Shown here one piece after another: positions 39,429-50,802 of a stretch of DNA of 64,000 nucleotides. The position numbers and the translations under genes are program-made. The notes beneath the pieces are model-generated. The model ran no database searches. It was not told the origin of the DNA and saw only the letters and a program-made list of their open reading frames with translations. The stretch covers positions 620,001-684,000 of the forward strand of contig CANXME010001461.1 in NCBI GenBank assembly GCA_948144175.1. The letters run 5' to 3'. Position 1 is the stretch's first letter; every line of letters begins with the position of its first letter. This stretch comes from Closterium sp. NIES-65 (Eukaryota > Streptophyta > Zygnematophyceae > Desmidiales > Closteriaceae).

Positions 39429-41314
39429 AGTACAGCCCAAATTTGGGTTTACTATATGTATCCTATCTACTGCTAGTGCAACCCCTTTTTCTGTCTCTAA
39501 CTTTCAGCTAGCGTTTCTCGACATGCTATCAGAACGAGAACGGTCGTGGCATGTGGGCACACCTACTTCCGCTGCTGTCCTGCCTGTCTCGCGCTCAGGG
39601 CACGCGACGTTTTCTGCTTGCCGTGCACCCGGCACGCACGGCGTTTTTTCTTCCCGCCGCGCGCCCCGCGCGCGCGGTGGTTTTGTGCTCGCCACACGCC
39701 CTGAGCGCGCAGTGGTTTCCTGCCCGCCGCGCGCCCCGGGCACGCGCGGCGGTTTCGTCGCCTGTCGCGGCACCGCAGGGGCCCGCACGCCGTCTCCCCT
39801 CACGTCGCCCGTCGCAGCGCCCCGGGGGCCCGCGCGCTGTCCCCTCCCGTCATGTGTCGCGGCGTCACGGGGGCCCGCGCGCCGCCCCCTCCCGTCGCCC
39901 ATCGCGGCGCCCCGAGGGCCCGCGCGCCGCCCTGCTCGTCGCCCGTCGCGGCGCCCTGGGGGCCCGCACGCCGCCCCCTCCCGTCGCCCGGCGTGGCACC
40001 CTAGGGGCCCGCGCGCCGCCCTTTTCGTCGCCCGTCGCAGCGCCCCAGGGACTCGCGCGCCGCCCCGCTTCCGCTCGCACGCCGCCCCAGCTGCTGCATG
40101 CGTATCTGCCCCGCGCGGCACGCGCGCCGCGTGCGTTGGGAGCACGAGGGTGGCGGGTATGGGGGTGGCGGGTATGGGGGTGGCGAGTGTGTGAGCCTCC
40201 CCTGCTCCTCCTCCTCCTCCATCTCCCACTTCTCGACATTATTTGTCCTGGCTGTCGTGCTTCGTTTGTCGAGTCAAAGGTCACTGACCTTTGACCTTCA
40301 CCTCAACTTCTTGTTGCTGTCCCTTTGTCAACTGCTTCGGTGTAGCTCGGTTGACTCGGTGTTGCTTCGCTGTGAGCCTGCTTTGTTCATGTTATAGTGC
40401 TCGACACATTAGAAGCGCGAACTATATGTTTCCATCATTCCCCTTCGCTTCTGCAATGTCGTCGCCTTCGTTGCTGGTGACGTGGCCTTGTCCAGTCAAC
40501 AGCGTGCAATACTCGAACTTCTGCTTTCTGAGTTTCTTGATCAAGTAATCTGCTGCCATCTCGGATGTGGGGCAGTAGGTGTTAGAGGTTAAGGACGGAG
40601 TCTAGGAAGATTAGGGGCCGAAATAACTCAAAATTGTCAACTACAACTCTGGACAGGAAAGTCGTCGTCACAAGAAACTCTGTTGACAAGAAACGCACTG
40701 TTAGAAATCTCTCAAACACGAGTATGTTGTAGCCCTTGACCGTGACCATCTTTCACCATATGATTCGTATCAAAATATGGAGTATAACTCGAGTTATGAA
40801 TTTCGGCACACTAGGGGGCATGCTGCCATAGCAACTTAACACAATCACAATGGTTCACACATTGGTTCACAAAGAGGATTGAAGTGGCTAGAAACCAGAT
40901 AGGGGAGGATAAGTAGGACGAGAGGGAAGGGCCGCAAGGAGTTCCCAACCAAGGAAAACTTGTAAGCACACCAAGGAAATCTTGGTTCGTCAGAAAGCTC
41001 TTGAGGCATCAAGTCATTTCAAATATATGCTCAAATTATCATTCACACACATTCAGAGAATCCAAACCACACGGAACACAATTTCTTGCACATGCTCACA
41101 CCACGCATGCAATGCACGAACACATGATGGGAGGCAGATAGACGCGAATGCAAATGATAGCATCACATAACAAACTCCCCCTCTGGCTGCTTGCCATCAT
41201 CCCACATGCCATAGCTCAAGCATACACTCTCAATGCATACTCATTTGAGTAAGCTCCATTCACTTCAACACTCGTCTCAATAGAAATCATTTCCTTCCAA
41301 CATCTCCTCTTTTC
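39429..41314. other. duplicated flank with one GC-rich repeat tract
   Basis: Counterpart of 3963-5904, with a single repeat unit instead of the tandem pair. GC-rich tract at 39515-40210, tgctatcagaacgag at 39523, then an AT-richer non-coding stretch. No gene recognised. Confidence 0.6.
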
Positions 41315-41527
41315 TCAAATCAGCAGCCAGCCCTTGTGGTCCTTCGCAATTCCCCAGTGCACACCCCATCTCCCAGAAGCTTCCAGCTTTCCCCTCTTCT
41401 CCTTAGGCACATGAAACACCATCATGCTGCGGTAGGCTCTCAGCATGTTGACTAATGATGCACTCCTATACCACTTGGTGTAGGGGATGTTAATGGGAAT
41501 GGAGTGTTGGCCCTGCCCTCGCTTGGG
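41315..41527 (-). pseudogene. degenerate copia integrase C-terminal fragment, copy B
   Basis: Same FHVPKEKRGK…GVHWGIAKDHKGW fragment as 5905-6117, with a Lys-Leu-Glu variant closer to the consensus copia motif. No catalytic residues. Interpretation and uncertainty as for the first copy. Confidence 0.45.
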
Positions 41528-42383
41528 CAATGACGACAACTTGATCGGATGTACGGGAATAGCAGCCGACCGTTCATAGTGGGAGAGTTGCTCGACAGGC
41601 TTTGTCGAGCTGCAGGGGACCGCTGTGGTGTTGTTGTCGACCAAGGAGCTCGACAAATGCAAGTGACTGGTCTGGACGACGGTTGGGTCGTTGACCAGGA
41701 GGGGCAGTTTGACCGGGAGGTCGACGGAGCAGACCGTCGACCTGCAGTTTGACAGGGAGGTCAACGGAGCAGACCGTCGACCTGACAAGTGAGCAGCGGT
41801 CGATGAGGGGAGCTCACCAATAACCGCTGACAGTTCTGGTCGGCGGAAGGGGTCCGTCGACCAGAGGGTAGCTCGACAGGAGCCATGGTCGACCAAGGGC
41901 ACCGAGTGTTCAACTAGAGGGAGCTGTGGTCGACCAGAGGCACCTGGTGGTCGATCGAAGGCACTTTGGTGGTCGACCAGAGCACCTGGTGGTGTCCAGG
42001 TGGACCGGGTAACTGGCTAAAGGAGTTCTGCGGAGGAACGCGAATGACTTCGAGGTCACGATGGCAAAGGCGACTTCGGGCTGGTATCCCCAAGTTGATG
42101 TGGCTCGTCAGGTGCAGACAACAGCTGACGGATGCCCAACGAGGCAAGTCGGGACAATCGTCTGCGCGCACCTGCGAGCGTGCACACTGCTGTCTTCTAC
42201 GGGACAACGCTGGACAGCCACTTTGCTGCAGCGTTGGCACGCCATTGACTTGCAGTGTTGGCAGGTCGCTCTTCTGCAGTGCTGGTACGGCTCCTCTACG
42301 CAACGCTGGCAGGAGATCGACCAAGCTGCGCTGGCGATCGACTAGGCTAGCTGTAGAGTTGGTAGGTGCTTGATGTAGTCATT
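41528..42383. repeat. GTCGAC-rich and ~24-bp repeats, copy B
   Basis: Counterpart of 6118-6973 with about ten substitutions. No coding content recognised. Confidence 0.5.
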
Positions 42384-42514
42384 TGTCAGAACATTATAGC
42401 TTATACATCTGTGTAGGCTGTAGTGGGGTAGCCCATAAGGGGTACAACCCAATTAGGGTTAGTACTTGTACCCAACTGTTTCATAGTTCAATCATTCTCG
42501 TTCTAATTTTCACA
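42384..42514 (+). repeat. Copia-2 copy B 5' LTR (131 bp)
   Basis: Identical by eye to 6974-7104. Primer site TGGTATAGAGCAGG at 42515. Confidence 0.9.
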
Positions 42515-42936
42515 TGGTATAGAGCAGGTTCCCTCGTGGGAACTGTTCCTAGGGCCCACCGACCTTTTTTTCCCTGCCCGGAGCGCGCTTGGCCCCTGCC
42601 CGAGTCGCGCCCCGTGTGACTCCCCTTCGTGGCCTCTCCTTCGTGGCCTCTAGTGGCCTCCCTCACGGCCCCTAGTTGCCCCGTCGCGCCGTCCTCACGG
42701 CCCCGTCGCGCCGCCCCTGCGGCCCTCTTCGCACCGCCCTTGCGGCCCCTTTCCGCAGCCCCGTTGCCGCCCTTTCAGCGGCCCCGTCGCCGCCCTTTCA
42801 GCCGCCCCGTCGCCGCCCTTTCAGCGGGCCCGTCGCCGCCCTTCCATGGCCTCGCCGTCCGCCCTTGCAGCAGCCCCGTTGCCGCCCTTCCGCGGCCCCG
42901 ACGCTGCCCTTCCACGGCCCCGTCGCCGCCCTCCAG
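42515..42936 (+). repeat. Copia-2 copy B leader repeats
   Basis: As 7105-7571 but ~45 bp shorter, from loss of repeat units near 42895-42930. Confidence 0.65.
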
Positions 42937-44101
42937 CGGTGAGTGGTACACTGCGCGCCAGCGCGGTGGGGATTTTGGTCCCTGCACTTACGTCCTCCGT
43001 ACCGGTGACCTAGCTGGTGAGCAGTGCGGGGGCCCACACTCCACCCAGCGCTGCTTCGGTCGCCTGACGGACGCGTGGCGTTGCCAGTTCCTTGAGGCGT
43101 CAGAGATCCCTCGGTGGGGAGACCTGTCTAGGGCAGGGGTTGCCGTCTTTGATCTTGACTATGATGCTATCCTTGCTGCCATACATTCTGTGACTACTAG
43201 TATTGAGGGTGACTGTTACCTGTGTGTACCGCCTAACCCGGGCATTGAGGCCACTGATCTAGGTACTGGTGAGGCTGCTGCTCTAGGTGCTAGTGCGTCT
43301 GCTGCCCCAGGTGCCGATGCGTCTGCTGTCCCAGGTGCCAGTGCGTCTGCTGCCCCAGGTGCTGGTGAGTCTGCTCTCTCAGGTACTACGTCGGCTCAGG
43401 CCTTCCACACCTTCACCCTTGACTCGGGTGCGTCCCGCTCCTTCTTTTGAGACCGCACCACTCTTACGCCGCTCAGTCGGCCGGTTGCAGTCTCCCTAGC
43501 AGACCCCTCTGGGGGTCCTGTCCTTGCTAGCTTCTCCACTGTCTTACCGTGCCCGGCAGCCCCCTCTGGCACCCTGTCAGGTCTCTACCTCCCCTAGTTC
43601 TCTACGAACTTGGTGAGTGGAGCGGACCTACAGGATAGGGGGGTTGACCAGTTCATTCCTGCGAGTCAGCGAGTGACCCACTGCACGTGTGCTTGGACAG
43701 GCCGACACTTGGCCACGTTCACTCGTCGGCCAGGGTCGAGCCTGTACACCCTTACTACTGAGTCTCCTCCAGCTATTGAGTCTGGCCAGGTAGCTGCGTC
43801 GAGTCAGGTGTTTGCTGCAGCGTCCAGGTCTGGTCCTGAGTCTGCTCCCTGCTCGTGTCGTCTCCTGTCTCACCAGACTCTCCTCTGGCACCACTGCCTT
43901 GGTCACCCCTCCCTGCCTCGTCTCCGAGGCATGGCCTCCCGTGTCCTTGTCTCTGGTCTCCCTTGGTCTCTCCCTCCCCTACCTCCGGGGCGTGGCCCTA
44001 CCTGCGTCCCCTGCGTCGAGGGGCGACAGCGCGCCGCCCCTCACTCCTCCGAGTTTCCTCCGACAGAGGCTCCGCTACAGACCCTCCACATGGACGTGTA
44101 G
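42937..44101 (+). pseudogene. gag-pol: Copia-2 copy B C-terminal Gag, PR and GAG-pre-integrase
   Basis: SGEWYTARQRGG, zinc-like CTYVLRTG…CGGPH…RCF, protease TLDSGASRSFF, then TGA at 43448-43450 where copy A has CGA (Arg). A second stop near 43597 (TCG to TAG). The frame recovers at ~43610 with GAG-pre-integrase LWHHCLGH…CVPC, and ends in the shared TAG at 44099-44101. Confidence 0.86.
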
Positions 44102-45391
44102 GGCCCCGCCCGCGTCCGTGGACAGGGGCACGAGCGTTACTTCCTGTTGGTGGTTGACGACTACTCGCGTTACACCACAGTCTTCCCCTTGCGCAGCAAG
44201 GGTGACGTCACTGAGGTGTTGATCGACTGGATCCGCGCAGCTCGTCTCCAGCTCAGAGAGACTTTCGGCTCGGACTTTCCTGTTCTGCGTCTGCACTCGG
44301 ACAGAGGCGGGGAGTTTTCCTCTGCCCGTCTGGGAGCCTTCTGTCGTGCACAGGGCATCCGCCAGACCTTCACGCTTCCGGCCTCTCCACAGAAAAATGG
44401 GATTGCTGAGCGCCACATTGGCATGGTCATGGACGTCGCTCGTATGTCCATGATGCATGCGGCTGCCCCCCATTTCCTGTGGCCGTTTGCGGTTCAGTAC
44501 GCCGCGCATCAGCTCAACCTTCAGCCCCGGGTCTCCTTGCCAGAGACCTCCCCCGCCTTACGGTGGACCGGGAAGGTTGGCGATGCGTCTGCGTTTCGGG
44601 TCTGGGGATCTCGGGCGTTTGTCCGCGACTTGTCTGCGGACAAGCTGTCCCCCCGTGCTGTTCCCTGCGTCTTCCTTGGCTTCCCCCCTGACGCGCCTGG
44701 GTGGCAGTTTTACCACCCCACCTCGCGCCGTGTTCTGTCCTCCCAGGACGTCACCTTTGACGAGTCGGTGCCCTACTACCGTCTCTTCCCCTACCGCACT
44801 GCGCCCCTCCCCCCGCCGCCGCTCTTCCTTGCACCAGGTCCTCCCACGGTAGACCCCATCCCCCCTCAGGGTCCTGCCCCGTCAGGTGTGTCCCAGGTAG
44901 ACGCAGTCGAGCCTGTCGAGGTAGCTGTTGACTCTGGTGCTGCTAGAGGTGCTGAGCCTGCGGGTGCCGGGTCTGGGGGTGCTGAGACTGGGGGTGCTGA
45001 GCCTGGGGGTGCGGAGTCTGGGGGTGCTGAGACTAAGGGTGCTGAGTTTGGGGGTGCTAAACCTGGGGGTGCTGGGTCTGGGGGTGCGGAGCCTGGAGGT
45101 GCGGAGCTTGGGGGTGCCGAGCCTGGGGGCGCTGGGTCTGCTCGTGTGGCCGCCGGCGGTGCTTCGTCGAGGCGGGAGCCACTCTCTCCACAGGAGCTGC
45201 GCGAGTGGTTTGCCCGCCGCTGGAGACGCGCTGCTGAGACTGGGGTTGCTGCTGGGGCTACTGGAGTTGGTCCTGCTGGAGCTGCTGGCGGTACTAGTGC
45301 TGCTGGAGCTGGAGCTGCTGGGGGTGTTGGCGCTGATGTTTCTACTGGCGCTTGTCAAACATTATATATGTTGTGCTTGTTTAGGCTATAG
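44102..45391 (+). pseudogene. pol: Copia-2 copy B integrase and GGAEP linker
   Basis: Open from after the TAG to 45389, where it runs into the Copia-3 LTR. Integrase VVDDYSRYTTVF, HSDRGGEFSS, SPQKNGIAERH (Gln-Asn changed to Lys-Asn, and the Arg after Glu-Arg to His), FRVWGSRAFVRDLSADKLSP (the five residues missing in copy A), VPYYRLFPYRTAPL, then ~13 GGAEP-type repeats and LREWFARRW. Catalytic Asp and Glu are retained, but the first Asp lies before the stop. Confidence 0.86.
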
Positions 45392-45484
45392 TGGGTTAGC
45401 CTATAGGGGGTACACGATTCTAGGGTTAGGTACTTGTACTGATTTCACTGTTAGTTCAATCATTCCTGTTTGTTCATTTCAACA
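45353..45484 (+). repeat. Copia-3 copy B 5' LTR (132 bp)
   Basis: One or two substitutions from 9971-10102. Primer site at 45485 reads TGGTATAGAGTAGG. Confidence 0.9.
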
Positions 45485-46155
45485 TGGTATAGAGTAGGTC
45501 CTTCGCTAGGACCGTTTTTTTTTAGGGCCCACCACTACCTACCTACCTACCTACCTACCTACCTGCGCCCTAGGGCGCCTCGTTTTTCACGGCCCCCTAA
45601 GGCCCCGCGACCCGCCCCTTAGCGACTCACGCGCCGCCCCTTAAGGCCCTGTCGGCCCACGAACTCGCCCCTAACGGCCCCGCACCCGCCCCTTAGCGAC
45701 CCTGTCGGTCCCGCGATCGCCCCTAACGGCCTCGTCGGCCCCGCGCTCACCTCCCTAGAGGCCCCCGTCGGCCCCGCGCTCGCCCTTAGCGACCCCTTAC
45801 AGCCCCGCGCTCGCCCCTAGAGGCCCCGAACGGCCCCGCGCTCGCCCTTAGCGGCCCCTTACGACCCCGCGCTCGCCCCTAGAGGCCCCGATCGGCCCCG
45901 CGCTCGCCCTTAGCGGCCCCTTACGGCCTCGCGCTCGCCCCTAGAGGCCCCGAACGGCCCCCCCAGAACGAGCCGCCCGAACCGAGCCGCCCGAACCGAG
46001 CGGCCCAGCCCAAACCGAGCCGCGCAGCCCGAACCTAGCCGCGCCGCCCTGACTGAACCGAGCCGCGCCGCCCGTACTGGACCGAGCCGCCCTACCTGAG
46101 TCGCACTTCCTACTGTTTTTGGGGTGCCCCTACTGCTATTACTCCTACTACTGCT
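45485..46155 (+). repeat. Copia-3 copy B leader repeats
   Basis: Longer ctac microsatellite (~45531-45562) and the same paired GGCCCC-type units as copy A, with scattered substitutions. Confidence 0.65.
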
Positions 46156-48086
46156 ATGGCTAGCCCTCCTGTGCTAGCTTTCGATGCTGAGGGCCGCCCA
46201 GTGAAGTTAAAAACCTGGCTAGATGACCTACACCTCTTCCTACAGCTCACTGCCAAGGAGGACATCTCACTGTACGATCACGCCCTAGGCCATGCTCCTG
46301 CTCTTGCTGCTACTGCTGTCAGCACTGCTCGCTCACAGTGGCAAACTCGTGACGCCCACACTCGCTTCGCTATTCGTAACTCCCTGCCGATAGATGAGCG
46401 CGAGCACTTTGGGCAGCACAAGACTGCACAGGCACTGTACACTGCTGTCGTTGCCCGCTACTCCTCACCGGCCTCTGCCGCACTAGGCCGTCTCTCTCTT
46501 CCCTACTTGTTCCCCGACTTAGCCTCTTTCCACACAGTCGCTGACCTCATTACGCACCTCCGCACTAGTGAGGCTCGCTTCCGCGCCGCCATGCCTGATG
46601 AGTTCCTTGCCAAGAACCCACCCCCACTCTGGCTCACTCTCTACCACCCAGTCACCCGCCTCCCTGACACTCTGCGCTCAGTCAGGGACCACTTCCTAGC
46701 TCGCTGCCCCACTGAGCTCACCATTGCCCTCCTCGAGAAGGAACTCCTTGCAGCTGAGGCTAGCATAGTCGCTGTAGGTGCCTCTCGTGGCGACCCCCGT
46801 ACCCCGTTCTTTGAGGGGTGTTCTCCTTCCCCCCTTCTTCCCTCTGTCGCCTCTGCTGCTGCTGTCGACCTCCTTGGTGCTGAGAAGGTCGAGACTGCGT
46901 CTGCTTCGAGCGGGCGCCGCAGCGGCAAGGGCAAAGGGGGCAAGGGCGGTGGCGGTGACAGCGGGGGAGCCGGTGGTGGGGGCGGTGGCGGCGGTGGGGG
47001 TGGTGGCGCGACTAGAGGGGCTAGTGGCAGCGGTGGGGGTGGTGGCGGCAGCGGCGGGGGAGGTGGCAGGGGCGGAGGCGGTGGTGGGGGTGGCGGTGGA
47101 CGCGGCGGCGGCAGGGGTTGGGGTGGTCGAGGAGGTGGCGGCGGCGGTGGTGGTCGTGGAGGCGCTGGCAGTGGCCAGGGCCAGCAGCACACTCCGTCGC
47201 CCCAGGAGGTCCGTGAGTGGTACTCTCAGCACGCGGGGGGGGGGGGGGGGGGGGGGGGGGTGGCTTTAGCTGCACGTACGTCATTCGCACTGGTGACCGC
47301 ACTGGTCAGCCGTGTGGGGGACCGCACACCACACAGCGCTGCTTCGCTCGTCTCAACGACGCTTGGCGTGTTCAGTTCCCTCGGGCCACTGAGCTGCCCC
47401 GCTGGGTTGATCTCCTGAAGAAGGGGATTGATATTTATGCTCTAGACTTTGATGCTATTCTCACTGCTATGGATGTGATATCTACTAGTGGAGAGGGTGC
47501 TGAGTACCTGTGTGTGCCGCCCGACCCGGGCATTAGGACTAGCGCGTCTGCCGCTCCAGGTACTCGCGTGTCTGCTACCCCAGGTGCTGGTGAGGCAGCT
47601 GCTCTAGGTGCTTGTGCGTCTGCCCCCCCTGGTACTGAGTCGACGGCAGCACTGCACACCTTCACACTGGACTCAGGTGCTTCTCACTGCTTCTTTCGTG
47701 ACCGCACTGCCCTTGAGCCGCTTGCTCGGCCAGTTGCTGTCTCCCTCGCTGACCCCTCTGGGGGTCCGGTCATTGCGACCTCCTCCACTGTCCTTCCCTG
47801 TCCTGCGGTCCCGTCAGGCACGCTGTCAGGTCTCCACCTCCCCTCGTTCTCTACGAACTTGGTGGCAGGTAGTGCACTCCAGGACGGGGGTGTTCACCAG
47901 TTCACCCCTGCCTACGAGCGCGTGACACACTGCACGTGTGCTCGTACGGGCCGCCACTTGGCTACCTTCACTCGGCAGCCGGGGTCGGACCTGTACACAC
48001 TGACCACTGAGTCCCCGCAGGTCGCTGCATCTGCGTCTGCGTCCGCGTCAGGTCAGCTGTCTGCCCTCTGCTCGTGTCGCTCTCTG
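46156..48086 (+). pseudogene. gag-pol: Copia-3 copy B Gag and protease
   Basis: ATG 46156 (MASPPVLAFDAEGRP): Gag N-terminus, poly-Gly tract (46940-47190), QEVREWYSQHA. A run of about 26 G (47237-47262) replaces the 10-G run and following agg of copy A and shifts the frame. The next frame carries the zinc-like CTYVIRTG…CGGPH…RCF, protease TLDSGASHCFF, and RVTHCTCARTGRHLATF, ending at CSCRSL where Copia-3 is broken. The G-run expansion is the only frameshift seen in this piece. Confidence 0.86.
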
Positions 48087-48645
48087 CGAGTGGTTTGCTT
48101 GGCGCTGGAGCCGTGCTGCTGGAGCTGGAGGTACTGCTGGTGTTGAAGGTTCTACTACTGCTGAGGGTGCTGGTGCCACGGGTCCCGGAGGTGCTCGTAC
48201 CGGGGGTACTGGAGCTGCTGGGCCTGCGGGTGCTCCCGGTGCAGGAGCTAGTGGTGCTGCTAGAGTAGGTGCTACTGGAGGTGCTGGAGCTGGAGCTGCT
48301 CCGTCTTCTGGTGGTCCGAGTGGAGCTAGAGGTGATGGGGATGTTGGCGCTGGAGGTGCTGCTGGCGCTAGTACTTCTGAGGGTGCTGGAGTTGGCGCTG
48401 CTGGAGCTGGGGGTGCTACTAGCGCTGGTGCTGCCATTGGGGGTACAGGTGCTGTTCTTGCTGGTTCTGGGGGCACTGCACGGCCGCGGCCATACTTCGT
48501 TCCGCTCCTTGAGCAGGTTCTTGGTCTTCCGTCCCCTCTTGGTCCTGCTCCTCTCTTAGAGTGTCCGCCGCCTGTCCAGTTCGAGTCACAGTTACAGCCA
48601 GCCTCCCCATTGCCTGCTCCCTCTCCCTACACTGGTCCTACTGGA
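48087..48645 (+). pseudogene. pol: Copia-1 copy C inter-domain linker
   Basis: Begins within REWFAWRWSRAAGAGG and continues as an Ala/Gly-rich low-complexity stretch, then RPYFVPLLEQVLGLPSPL, ECPPPVQFE, LPAPSPYTGPTG, interrupted by the gypsy LTR. Matches 26418-26990 on the other strand. The natural reading frame is open throughout. No domain with known activity. Confidence 0.75.
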
Positions 48646-49013
48646 TGTGAGGATCTAGGATCGAGCTCAGAAAAGAGAATGTGAATTGTATGATCACCTG
48701 GGTACAACACGAAGCTATATATAGGCTCGACACAAGGCCCCGTAACCAGGTGTTACGCGAAGGTTCCGTGGGTCGCGAAGCGTCCCAAACAGAACCTTCC
48801 CAAATTCGGTAGAAGGCAATTCAGTGGCAACCGAAAAGCCAGAATTCGGTGCACGCAACCTAGCTCGGTGCTATAACCATAATAAAATATAGGAAAGCAC
48901 CCAGCCTAGGAAATCAAGCAATTCATGCATGCATATAATTATCCTATGCTAGAAATAGCATGATAAAGTAAAGGCAAGCATACATAGCTGGCATAAGCCG
49001 TCGTACTCTCACA
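48646..49013 (-). repeat. gypsy 3' LTR (368 bp), with polypurine tract
   Basis: Minus strand TGTGAGAGTACGACGG...CCTCACA. The tract gaggggggacg is beside it at 49014-49024. Carries the 3'-type variants gagctcag and tgatcacc. Confidence 0.93.
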
Positions 49014-49023
49014 CGTCCCCCCC

Positions 49024-50217
49024 TCAAAGCTGGGTGGCGTGAGATACACCCTGCTTGACAAGATAGTCCTTGAGAGCACGGCGTGCGTTGCCCATATCAG
49101 CTTCTGCAACCCAACTGTCCTCAGTGGGGTCGTATCCCTTCCAGCGTATCAAGAACTCGAGGGTCTTGCCGCCACGGCGCCGATGAGAGAGAACGCGCTC
49201 AATCTCGTACTCGGGTTCATCCTGTATGAGAACAGGTGGTGGTGGCGGTAGTTGCCGTCCCTGGAACTGTTGGTTGGGGTCCTTGTAGGGCTTCAGTAGC
49301 TGGACATGGAAAGCATTGTGAAGCTTCCATGTATCTGGTAAGCGCAAGCGGAATGTAACTGGTGTCACATGTGCCTCAACAAGAAAAGGACCACAGAAGC
49401 GAGGCCGGAGCTTGGATGGTAGGTGAGACAGGTTCAAGTTGTGTGTGTCAAGAAGCACCTGATCTCTGAGTGCTACTGAGTGATCTCGTCGCTCACAATC
49501 GGCATACTGCTTCTGGGAGTTCTGCATCGTGGTGAGACGTCGCTGAGTCTTCTCCCATAGCTGCTGCATGGTGGTGACGAAGTCATGTGCGGCTTGGACG
49601 TGTGCCGGTGTGGTTGGCTGCTGTGGTGTGAGTGGTTCCCGTCCGTAACACAGGAAGAAAGGAGTTTTCCCTGTGGCCGCATGTGAGGCGTTGCTGTAAC
49701 CGTACTCTAGGGTCGGTAACTGTGTGTCCCAGTGGCTGACGTCGTCCTTGCAAGCTGTGCACAGTAACTGTTCAACTACTTGATTGAGTCGCTCTGTCCG
49801 TCTGTCAGTCTGGGGGTGGTATGCTGAAGACATTGCAAGCTTTGTCCCCAACAGTCCCATGAGCTCCTTCCAGAACTTACTGGTGAATTTTGGGTTTCTG
49901 TCTGAGATGAGTGTAGCGGGGATGCCGTGGATGGTGATGATGCGGTCGAAGAACAGGCGTGCAGTTGCTTCAGCTGTTGCCGTGGCGTTGGTTGGTATGA
50001 AGTGACCCATTTTGGAGAACTTATCGATTACTACGAGGATGGAATCATGCCCCCATGAGGTCGAAGGAAGTCCTGTGATAAAGTCGAGGCTAACGACCTG
50101 CCATGGCTGCTCCGGTACGGGTAGAGGCTGAAGTAACCCTGCTTTTTTCTGCTTGCTGCTCTTCATCCGCTGGCACATGTCGCATGAGGTGACGAACTGC
50201 TGCACGTCTGCTGCCAT
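49024..50217 (-). CDS. pol: gypsy integrase with chromodomain, intact frame
   Basis: 397 open codons starting MAADVQQFVTSCDMCQRMK (CxxC of the zinc-binding domain). Integrase core: VSLDFITGLPSTSWGHDS (Asp), LISDRNPKF (Asp), HPQTDRRTERLNQ (Glu). Then …PTLEYGYSNASHAATGKTPF, the C-terminal GPF module (RPRFCGPFLVEAHVTP), LHNAFHVQLLKPY, and a chromodomain (YEIERVLSHRRRGG … FLIRWKGYDPTEDSWVAEAD). In chromoviruses the chromodomain guides integration. The His pair and YYWPGM lie upstream across a TAG (Trp codon), so the listed start is only the first ATG of the surviving frame. Confidence 0.92.
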   Translation of the reverse strand: MAADVQQFVTSCDMCQRMKSSKQKKAGLLQPLPVPEQPWQVVSLDFITGLPSTSWGHDSILVVIDKFSKMGHFIPTNATATAEATARLFFDRIITIHGIPATLISDRNPKFTSKFWKELMGLLGTKLAMSSAYHPQTDRRTERLNQVVEQLLCTACKDDVSHWDTQLPTLEYGYSNASHAATGKTPFFLCYGREPLTPQQPTTPAHVQAAHDFVTTMQQLWEKTQRRLTTMQNSQKQYADCERRDHSVALRDQVLLDTHNLNLSHLPSKLRPRFCGPFLVEAHVTPVTFRLRLPDTWKLHNAFHVQLLKPYKDPNQQFQGRQLPPPPPVLIQDEPEYEIERVLSHRRRGGKTLEFLIRWKGYDPTEDSWVAEADMGNARRALKDYLVKQGVSHATQL

Positions 50218-50543
50218 CCCGGGCTAGTAGTAATACTTTGCTATCCCTGCTAACGTCTTGTTGCTCCCGAAATGTCCCACGTATGGTACGTCGTGAAACT
50301 CCTCCAATAGGATCTGCCGTAGCGGGGCGTAATTCGGCACCCAAATCTTTCCTGAACCCTTCCTTACAGCTAAGTATTTTTCCCACTGTAACAGCTGCTT
50401 GGTCTGTGCTGTAGCGATCTCTGCGTCCAAGGAGTACCCATGTTGGAATAGACCCTTGAGCAGAGGGTTCATCCCATCGAGCTAGATGCCTGCTACATGT
50501 CCGCGGCGGCTCAATGCGTCTGCTTTATTGTGTGTGCGTTAGT
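50218..50543 (-). pseudogene. pol: gypsy RNase H tail and integrase N-terminal spacer
   Basis: Minus strand from the Copia-6 junction: HNKADALSRRGHVAGI then TAG, MNPLLKGLFQHGYSLDAEIATAQTKQLLQWEKYLAVRKGSGK in pieces, …LLEEFHDVPYVGHFGSNKT (His pair of the integrase zinc domain), IAKYYY, TAG. The HNKADALSR block normally ends RNase H and here directly follows the RT start. The CAG of TKQLLQ is intact here but TAG in the other copy. Confidence 0.78.
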
Positions 50544-50548
50544 CAATG

Positions 50549-50610
50549 TGTCTGCTTTGTACCCCATATGGGCTACCCCACTATAGCCTACACAATATTA
50601 TAATTTGACA
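50549..50610 (-). repeat. Copia-6 3' LTR remnant (62 bp)
   Basis: Retains the inner half of the LTR (core and TGTCAAATTATAATATTG start in minus sense). The outer ~60 bp are replaced by tgtctgctttg, which resembles gcgtctgcttt 30 bp further out in the gypsy flank. Polypurine tract ctctggggatg beside it. Confidence 0.8.
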
Positions 50611-50802
50611 CATCCCCAGAGGCAAAGTGGGGGAGAACAGGGGGTCACAAGACCAGTCAGGCAAAGCACACAAAGCTCAGGGTGGATCACAACGTCAGCA
50701 CACAGTCAAGGCCACAAGGCCAGTTCACATGCAGGAGTACACATATATATAAGGCTAAACAAGCAAGAGCAAGTATATATATATGTAACAGTACAAGCAA
50801 GG

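Larger units (their letters stand above)
42384..45352 (+). mobile_element. Copia-2 copy B (gag-truncated)
   Basis: Same structure and same defining lesions as 6974-9970 (missing Gag N-terminus, TAG at LHMDV-W), cut by Copia-3 at the same point. It retains the integrase residues deleted from copy A. Confidence 0.88.
45353..48086 (+). mobile_element. Copia-3 copy B, truncated after protease
   Basis: 5' LTR, leader, gag and PR match 9971-12705. At ~48086 the sequence switches to the Copia-1 linker (...tctctg/cgagtgg), so integrase and RT are absent. Confidence 0.88.

Noticed and set aside
45531-45562. ctac microsatellite as telomere- or centromere-type repeat
   Set aside because: Too short, inside the Copia-3 leader in both copies; simple slippage.
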